Both the position numbers and the translations under genes were made by a program. From the NCBI RefSeq assembly GCF_040529055.1, contig NZ_CP132342.1:1672001-1736000 (forward strand): a stretch of 64,000 nt of DNA, written 5' to 3'. The notes beneath the pieces were generated by a model. That model saw only the letters and a list, made by a program, of their open reading frames with translations. It ran no database searches and was not told where the DNA came from. How positions within the stretch are numbered: position 1 is the stretch's first letter; each line of letters begins with the position of its first letter. Positions 59,208-64,000 of the stretch are shown here, in pieces. Source of the stretch: Xanthomonas sontii. GTDB taxonomy: Bacteria; Pseudomonadota; Gammaproteobacteria; Xanthomonadales; Xanthomonadaceae.

Positions 59208-60952
59208 GCCGGCGGCGCCGCGTCCAGGGTGCGAGCGGGTGCCGCATGGCACCCGCCTCGCGGCGCCTGCCTGCGGGCGCGCGCGCCGTGTTGCTGTTGT
59301 GCAGCCTCGGACTCGTCGCCGCAGGCTGTACGCGCGAGCCGTCGTCCGCGACGGCTCGCGCTCCTGCTGCCCCGCCCGCCGTTGCGGCACCGGCATCCGC
59401 CGCGCCCGCCACGACGCTGCCGGCCGATGCGCCGGTGCTGCGGGTCTGTGCCGATCCCGGCAACATGCCGTTGTCCAATCGCGCAGGCGACGGCTTCCAG
59501 AACAAGATCGCCCAGGTGGTGGCCGCGGAGATGGGCCGGCGCCTGGAGTACGAGTGGCGCAGCTACTACCAGCGCGGCCTGGCGCGCAGCACGATCAACG
59601 CCGGGCGCTGCGACGTGCTGATGGACATGAACAGCGATTTCGAAATGGGCCTGCCCACGCGCCCGCTGTATCGCTCCACCTATGTGCTGGTCACCCGCAA
59701 GGGCCTGGACCTGCGTCCTGCCTCGCTGGACGATCCGGCGCTGAAAAAGCTCAAGGTCGGCGTTTTCCAGAGCTCGCCGGCGCGGCAGGCGCTGTTCGAC
59801 CATGGCGTGCAGGGTGAAGTGCAGTACCTGTTCTACGATTCGGCCAGCGCGCCGCAGGAGCATCCCGGCAAGCTCGCCGAGCAGGTCGCCGCCGGCAAGC
59901 TCGATGCCGCCGAATCCTGGGGGCCGGTGGCCGGTTACTACGCCGCGCGCGGCGGTCTGGGCGTGGTGCCGTTGAACGTCATCGACAACGAGGTGCTGGA
60001 GTATTCGATGGCGTGGGCGGTGTCGCGCAAGAACGCGGCACTGCGCGATGCGCTGAACGCGGCGATGCAGCGCAGCGCCGGCAAGATCGGCGCGATCCTG
60101 CGCGAGTATCACGTGCCGCTGGTGGACTGCGCCGATTGCATCGTCGCCGGCGATCTGCGCTCGCACGGCTCCTACGCGGTGCCCGACGACCAGGACGATA
60201 CGCCGAGCGCGCAGGCCTCGTCGGACATGCTGGCGCAATTGCAGTTGCGCATCGCCGGCGGTGCCGATCCGAACGAGGAACTGGCGCATGCGCTGGACGC
60301 CGGCGATGGCGTGCGCGTGGCCTGGCTGCTGCGGCATGGCGCCAGCGCCGACAAGCCCAACCTGCTCGGCGAGCCGCCGCTGCAGCAGGCGATCCGCAAC
60401 CAGGCGCCGCTGCTGGTCGGTGAGCTGCTGGCCGCCGGTGCCAAGGTCGAAAACCGCGACAGCAATGGCTGGACGCCGTTGATGAAGGCGGCCTGGTCCA
60501 ACGACGGCAAGAGCGCCGCGCAATTGCTGGCGCATGGCGCCAAGGTCGAGGCGGTGTCCGCCGACGGCTGGACGCCGCTGGACCTGGCCATCTCCTACGC
60601 CGACGCCGACCTGGTACAGGCATTGCTCACCGCGGGTGCCAGCGTGCGCCGTGCCAACCCGGCCGGCTTCACCCCGGTGATGTTCGCGGTGGCGCGCAAC
60701 GACCCGAAGATCCTCGATCTGCTGCTCAAGCGCGGTGCCGAAGCCGACCGTGCCAACCGCGCCGGCGTCACGCCGTTGATGCTGGCTGCCGCTGCCGGCC
60801 GCGAGGACAGTGCCCGGCGCCTGCTCGCCGCCGGCGCCAGCGCCGATGCGCGCGACGCCGACGGCAAGACCCCGGCGGCGCTGGCCCAGCAACGCGGCAA
60901 TGCCGAACTCGCCCACCTGCTGACGGAGGCCCAGCACCGACGCACGCAATGA
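59204..60952 (+). CDS. MoxJ/XoxJ-like binding protein fused to ankyrin repeats
   Basis: 582 residues, overlapping the dehydrogenase stop as ATGA. A signal region ends in VAAGC (candidate lipid Cys42). Residues about 78-320 are the quinoprotein-associated substrate-binding-protein fold: LRVCADPGNMPLSNRAGDGF, YYQRGLARSTINAGRCDVLM, LKVGVFQSSPARQALFD, a C-x-x-C (Cys309, Cys312). From about 345 to 575 come ankyrin repeats: NRDSNGWTPLMKAAWSND, SADGWTPLDLAISYADADLV, NPAGFTPVMFAVARNDPKIL, NRAGVTPLMLAAAAGREDSA, DADGKTPAALAQQRGNAELA. MoxJ/XoxJ proteins help mature or dock the dehydrogenase; the ankyrin part is extra. Confidence 0.85.
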   Translation: MSRRRRVQGASGCRMAPASRRLPAGARAVLLLCSLGLVAAGCTREPSSATARAPAAPPAVAAPASAAPATTLPADAPVLRVCADPGNMPLSNRAGDGFQNKIAQVVAAEMGRRLEYEWRSYYQRGLARSTINAGRCDVLMDMNSDFEMGLPTRPLYRSTYVLVTRKGLDLRPASLDDPALKKLKVGVFQSSPARQALFDHGVQGEVQYLFYDSASAPQEHPGKLAEQVAAGKLDAAESWGPVAGYYAARGGLGVVPLNVIDNEVLEYSMAWAVSRKNAALRDALNAAMQRSAGKIGAILREYHVPLVDCADCIVAGDLRSHGSYAVPDDQDDTPSAQASSDMLAQLQLRIAGGADPNEELAHALDAGDGVRVAWLLRHGASADKPNLLGEPPLQQAIRNQAPLLVGELLAAGAKVENRDSNGWTPLMKAAWSNDGKSAAQLLAHGAKVEAVSADGWTPLDLAISYADADLVQALLTAGASVRRANPAGFTPVMFAVARNDPKILDLLLKRGAEADRANRAGVTPLMLAAAAGREDSARRLLAAGASADARDADGKTPAALAQQRGNAELAHLLTEAQHRRTQ

Positions 60953-61029
60953 CCGCTTTCCGCCGTTCCGTACACGCCGCTCGCGCGGCCTGCTCCTCCC
61001 ATCGTGCACTCCGCAAAGGTTCTGCTCCC

Positions 61030-61617
61030 ATGCGCTCTGCTTCCGTCCGTCGTCGTGCCGTCTCCGTGCTGTTGCCCGCGTCCCTGTTCGCCTCGCTCCT
61101 GTTGCTGGCCGCCTGCGGCAAGCAGGAGACGCCCGCCGCGCCAGCGGCCACACCCGAGCCGGCTGCGGCGCCGGCGCCTGCACCGGCCTCTGCGCCGGCG
61201 GCGACCGCGCCCGCCGCCGCTCCTGCCGCCGCTCCTGCCGCCGCACCGGCCCCCGCTGCGGCGGTGACGCCGATTCCGAAGGGACCGCCGGTCAAGGTCA
61301 CCCCGGAGCTGGTCGCCGAAGGCAAGGCGCTGTTCAACTCCGCCGGCTGCACCGCCTGCCACGGCGGCACCGGTGGTGGCGGCATGTGTCCGCCGCTGAC
61401 CAACGACATCTGGGTGTACGGCAGCGACGACGACACCTTGCGTACGCTGATCACCGAAGGCACCGCCGGCATGACCGCGCACGGCAAGACCCGGATCGGC
61501 CACGAGAAGGTGGTCGGGCAGATGCCGCCGTTCGGTCCGGTGCTCAAGCCGGGCGATACCGAGAAGCTGCTGGCCTTCATCCATTCCATCAACAAGACCG
61601 CGGGCGCCACGCAATGA
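61030..61617 (+). CDS. c-type cytochrome lipoprotein (XoxG-like partner)
   Basis: 195 residues. ATG 61030 gives a proper signal peptide with lipobox L-A-A-C (Cys29) and AAAGG upstream; an in-frame ATG at 60949 overlapping the previous stop would add 27 residues. A long Ala/Pro linker (about 33-75) leads to a single heme domain with Cys107-x-x-Cys110-His111 in SAGCTACHGGTGGGGMCPPL and a likely Met ligand in GQMPPFGPVL. It probably takes electrons from the PQQ enzyme. Confidence 0.88.
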   Translation: MRSASVRRRAVSVLLPASLFASLLLLAACGKQETPAAPAATPEPAAAPAPAPASAPAATAPAAAPAAAPAAAPAPAAAVTPIPKGPPVKVTPELVAEGKALFNSAGCTACHGGTGGGGMCPPLTNDIWVYGSDDDTLRTLITEGTAGMTAHGKTRIGHEKVVGQMPPFGPVLKPGDTEKLLAFIHSINKTAGATQ

Positions 61618-62633
61618 GGAAAGCGTTGCGCGTGTCCGCCATCGTCGCGCTGTCGCTGTTCGCTGCTGCGTGCCAGCGCACCGCCGCGCCGACGGCGGGG
61701 GCCGATGCGGCGGCGGCCGCGCCAGCGCCTGCGGCCGCGACCGCGGCGCTGGCCTACGTGCCGAACCAGCGCAGCGGCACCATCTCGGTGATCGACACCG
61801 GCAGCGACCAGGTGGTGCGCACGCTGTCGGCGCAGGGGCAGCTCGGCAAGCGCCTGCAGCAGGTGGTGCCGGGGTCGCCCGGGCATCTGTACGTCATCGA
61901 CGCGCAGGGCCATCGCCTGCTGGACCTGGATACCGTGCAGGACCGGGTGCTGCGCAGCGTCGACATCGGCGAGAACGCCGAAGGCGTCGCCGCATCGCCG
62001 GACGGCCGCCAGCTGGCGGTGTGCGTGGAGGGGCAGAACCAGGTGATGCTGATCGACCCGGCCAGCTTCACCATCGACGCGCACATCGCCACTCGCGGGC
62101 AGGCGCCGGAACACTGCGTCTACACGCCGGATGGCGCGCTGCTGCTGACCAGCAACGAAGGCTCCAACGACCTCGACGTGATCGACCTGAAGGCCGGCGC
62201 GTCCACCGGCGTCATCGCCACCAGCGGGCATCCGCGCGGCATGGCGTTCGCGCCGGACGGCAAGACGGCGTACGTGGCGCAGGAAGCGGCCAACGTGGTC
62301 GACGTGATCGACCTGGCGGCGCGCACGCGCGTGGCCAGCATTCCGGCCGGGCAGCGTACCGCCGGCATCGCCATCGCCCGCGACGGCAGCCGCGTGTACG
62401 CGTCCAATGGCGCCGGCACGGTCAGCGTGATCGATCCGGCCGCGCGCCGTGCGTTGGCGGAGATCCCGGTGGGGCAGCGGCCCTGGAACCCGGCGCTGAG
62501 CCCGGACGGCAAAAAGTTGTACGTGGCCAATGGCCGTTCCGACAGCGTCAGTGTCATCGACACGGCGGCGATGAAGGAGATCAAGCAGATCGCGGTGGGC
62601 GAGATGCCATGGGGTGTGATCGTGGCGCAGTGA
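61614..62633 (+). CDS. YVTN-family beta-propeller lipoprotein
   Basis: 339 residues, start overlapping the cytochrome stop as ATGA. Signal peptide with LFAAAC (Cys20). Repeats of the form D-G-x-x-x-Y-V-x-N/S ... VSVIDT follow: VPNQRSGTISVIDTGSD, SNEGSNDLDVIDLKAG, YVAQEAANVVDVIDL, YASNGAGTVSVIDPAAR, YVANGRSDSVSVIDTAA. These are the blades of a seven-bladed propeller. Such proteins often accompany PQQ alcohol dehydrogenases and cytochromes; the exact role is unknown, perhaps a scaffold or PQQ carrier. Confidence 0.87.
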   Translation: MRKALRVSAIVALSLFAAACQRTAAPTAGADAAAAAPAPAAATAALAYVPNQRSGTISVIDTGSDQVVRTLSAQGQLGKRLQQVVPGSPGHLYVIDAQGHRLLDLDTVQDRVLRSVDIGENAEGVAASPDGRQLAVCVEGQNQVMLIDPASFTIDAHIATRGQAPEHCVYTPDGALLLTSNEGSNDLDVIDLKAGASTGVIATSGHPRGMAFAPDGKTAYVAQEAANVVDVIDLAARTRVASIPAGQRTAGIAIARDGSRVYASNGAGTVSVIDPAARRALAEIPVGQRPWNPALSPDGKKLYVANGRSDSVSVIDTAAMKEIKQIAVGEMPWGVIVAQ

Positions 62634-62686
62634 GGTGAGGCGAGCGGCGCTCTCGGGCGCCGCGACGGGAGGCGGGGAGAGCCGGA

Positions 62687-63790
62687 ATGAAGACGCGAGC
62701 CGCGGTCGCCTGGGCGGCGAACCAGCCGCTGGCCATCGAGGAAGTGGATCTGCAGCCGCCCAAGGCCGGCGAGGTGCTGGTGCGCATGGTCGCCAGCGGC
62801 ATCTGCCACGGCGACGACATCGCCCTGTCCGGTGCCGATACCGCATTCCCGGTGATCCTGGGCCAGGAAGGCGCCGGCGTGGTCGAGGAAGTCGGTGTCG
62901 GCGTCACCAGCGTGCGCCCGGGCGATCACGTGATCCCGCTGTACATGCCCGAATGCGGCGTGTGCAAGTACTGCCGTTCCAACCGCACCAACCTGTGCCA
63001 GGCGATCCGCAGCAGCCAGGACCGCGGGCTGATGCCCGATGGCAGCAGTCGCTTCTCGCTGCACGGGCGCCCGCTGCTGCACTACATGGGCACCAGCACC
63101 TTCGCCGAATACACCGTGTTGCCGGAGATCGCGGTGGCCAGGATCCATCCGGCCGCGCCGCTGGACAAGGCCTGCCTGCTCGGCTGCACGGTCACCACCG
63201 GCATCGGCGCGGTGCTCAACACTGCGCGGGTGCGTCCGGGCGAGAGCGTGGCCGTGTTCGGGCTGGGCGGCATCGGCCTGTCGGTGGTGCAGGGCGCGGT
63301 GATGGCGCAGGCCGAACGCATCATCGTGGTCGACATCAACCGCGACAAGTTCCCGCTGGCGCGCGCGCTGGGCGCCACCGATTGCCTGGACCCGAAGGAT
63401 TTCGGCGCGCCGGTGCAGCAGGTCATCGTCGACCTCACCGACGGCGGCGCCGACCACAGTTTCGCCTGCGTCGGCGACGTGCGCGCGATGCGCGCGGCGC
63501 TGGAGTGCTGCCACAAGGGCTGGGGCGAAAGCATCATCCTCGGCGTGGCACCGAGCGCGCAGGAGATCAGCACGCGGCCGCTGCAACTGGTCACCGGCCG
63601 CGCCTGGCGCGGCAGCGCCTTCGGCGGGGTCAAGGGCCGCAGCGAACTGCCAGCCTATGCCGAGCGCTACCTGGCCGGGGAGATCCGCATCGACGAACTG
63701 ATCAGCGAAACCCTGCCGCTGGACCACATCAACCGCGGCTTCGAGGCGATGCGCGCCGGCCGCGGCATCAAATCGATCGTTCTCTACTGA
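62687..63790 (+). CDS. frmA: class III alcohol dehydrogenase (S-(hydroxymethyl)glutathione dehydrogenase)
   Basis: 367 residues, full family length. Oxidises the formaldehyde-glutathione adduct with NAD+. Structural zinc Cys90, Cys93, Cys96 and Cys104 (ECGVCKYCRSNRTNLC), GLMPDGSSRF, LLGCTVTTGIGAVLNTARV (Cys167), NAD loop VFGLGGIGLSVVQGA and RPLQLVTGRAWRGSAFGGVK all fit class III. The catalytic-zinc ligands are Cys40 and Cys167, but the usual GHEGAG His is replaced by Gln60 (ILGQEGAGVV), and CHTD reads CHGD. The position after a methanol-type dehydrogenase fits formaldehyde disposal. Confidence 0.88.
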   Translation: MKTRAAVAWAANQPLAIEEVDLQPPKAGEVLVRMVASGICHGDDIALSGADTAFPVILGQEGAGVVEEVGVGVTSVRPGDHVIPLYMPECGVCKYCRSNRTNLCQAIRSSQDRGLMPDGSSRFSLHGRPLLHYMGTSTFAEYTVLPEIAVARIHPAAPLDKACLLGCTVTTGIGAVLNTARVRPGESVAVFGLGGIGLSVVQGAVMAQAERIIVVDINRDKFPLARALGATDCLDPKDFGAPVQQVIVDLTDGGADHSFACVGDVRAMRAALECCHKGWGESIILGVAPSAQEISTRPLQLVTGRAWRGSAFGGVKGRSELPAYAERYLAGEIRIDELISETLPLDHINRGFEAMRAGRGIKSIVLY

Positions 63791-63806
63791 ACCTCAAGGA
63801 ACCGGC

Positions 63807-64000
63807 ATGCCCCATACCCCAGGACGCAGCACCCCGTCGGCGAGTCTGCTCGCCCTGGCCGTCGCCACTGCCATCGGCGTGCTCGCCGCACCGGCGCGCG
63901 CGCAGACCACGGTCAACGCCGACGATGCGCAGATCACCGCGCTGGACCGGGTCGAGGTCACCGCCACACCGATTCCCGGCACGCTCATCGATGCCGACCT
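63807..64000 (+). CDS. TonB-dependent receptor, N-terminal part (continues beyond window)
   Basis: 64 codons visible. AAGGA lies before ATG 63807. A signal peptide (LLALAVATAIGVLAAPARAQ) is followed by ITALDRVEVTATPIPGTLID, the TonB-box and plug start typical of outer-membrane TonB-dependent receptors. In this place, 16 bases after frmA, a receptor for lanthanide chelates or PQQ is plausible, by analogy with LutH-type and PqqU-type receptors; the sequence here is too short to decide. Confidence 0.8.
   Translation, partial: MPHTPGRSTPSASLLALAVATAIGVLAAPARAQTTVNADDAQITALDRVEVTATPIPGTLIDAD

Overview
This is a G+C-rich (about two-thirds or more) chromosomal window from a gammaproteobacterium. 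It is most likely a member of the Xanthomonadaceae (Xanthomonas or a close relative). The evidence is the lptM-dapF-DUF484-xerC and hslV-hslU blocks, an algR-hemC pair, a glgA-glgB-treZ-malQ-treY-glgX block, a short OpgH, and many intergenic repeats of the GGGATTCGGGAATC and CGCGGCTGAAGCCGCTCCCACA types. No rRNA, tRNA or CRISPR array was seen. Most genes are closely packed and many are joined by ATGA start/stop overlaps.

Layout. 1-2714: two proteins built from a repeated OB-like module, then an MFS transporter. 2715-4990: a lower-GC island on the minus strand. It contains an integron-type gene cassette with a HEPN/AbiU2-like gene, a well-preserved attC after the gene and a decayed attC before it, plus a small lipoprotein gene and an overlapping orphan ORF. 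The island abuts a C-terminally shortened CysG. 6240-21156: an exported protein with the domain order of glucan-water dikinase converges on a seven-gene glycogen/trehalose operon (glgA, glgB, treZ, malQ, treY, DUF2934, glgX). 21544-30200: a lone receiver domain divergent from a soluble PAS histidine kinase, a cysteine hydrolase, opgH, a carboxylesterase, algR, hemC and a DUF481 protein. 30381-39738: WYL and HxlR regulators, a lipocalin, two exported S9 peptidases, a GNAT acetyltransferase and an aminotransferase. 40455-46052: YbaN, LptM, DapF, DUF484, XerC, a frameshifted DUF3079 gene with an FNR/Anr-like box upstream, then HslVU. 46789-56783: DUF2252 and DUF1624 proteins, a fungal-type cytosine deaminase, UbiE followed by a repeat array ending in a copy of the ubiE tail, an M1 aminopeptidase lipoprotein, a cupin, an alpha/beta hydrolase, a lipoprotein and a HAD phosphatase. 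57189-64000: a cluster for alcohol oxidation.

The last cluster is the most coherent pathway. A PQQ dehydrogenase with the lanthanide signature (Asp-Tyr-Asp at the catalytic site) is followed by a MoxJ/XoxJ-like binding protein fused to ankyrin repeats, a cytochrome c, a YVTN beta-propeller, a class III (formaldehyde-glutathione) alcohol dehydrogenase and the start of a TonB-dependent receptor. The first four are all predicted lipoproteins. Inference: a membrane-tethered, lanthanide-dependent alcohol or methanol oxidation chain with formaldehyde disposal and a dedicated uptake receptor.

The two best candidates for something undescribed are the HEPN integron cassette outside any visible integrase locus and the ankyrin-fused XoxJ-like protein. 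All family assignments come from reading motifs by eye. No database search was run.
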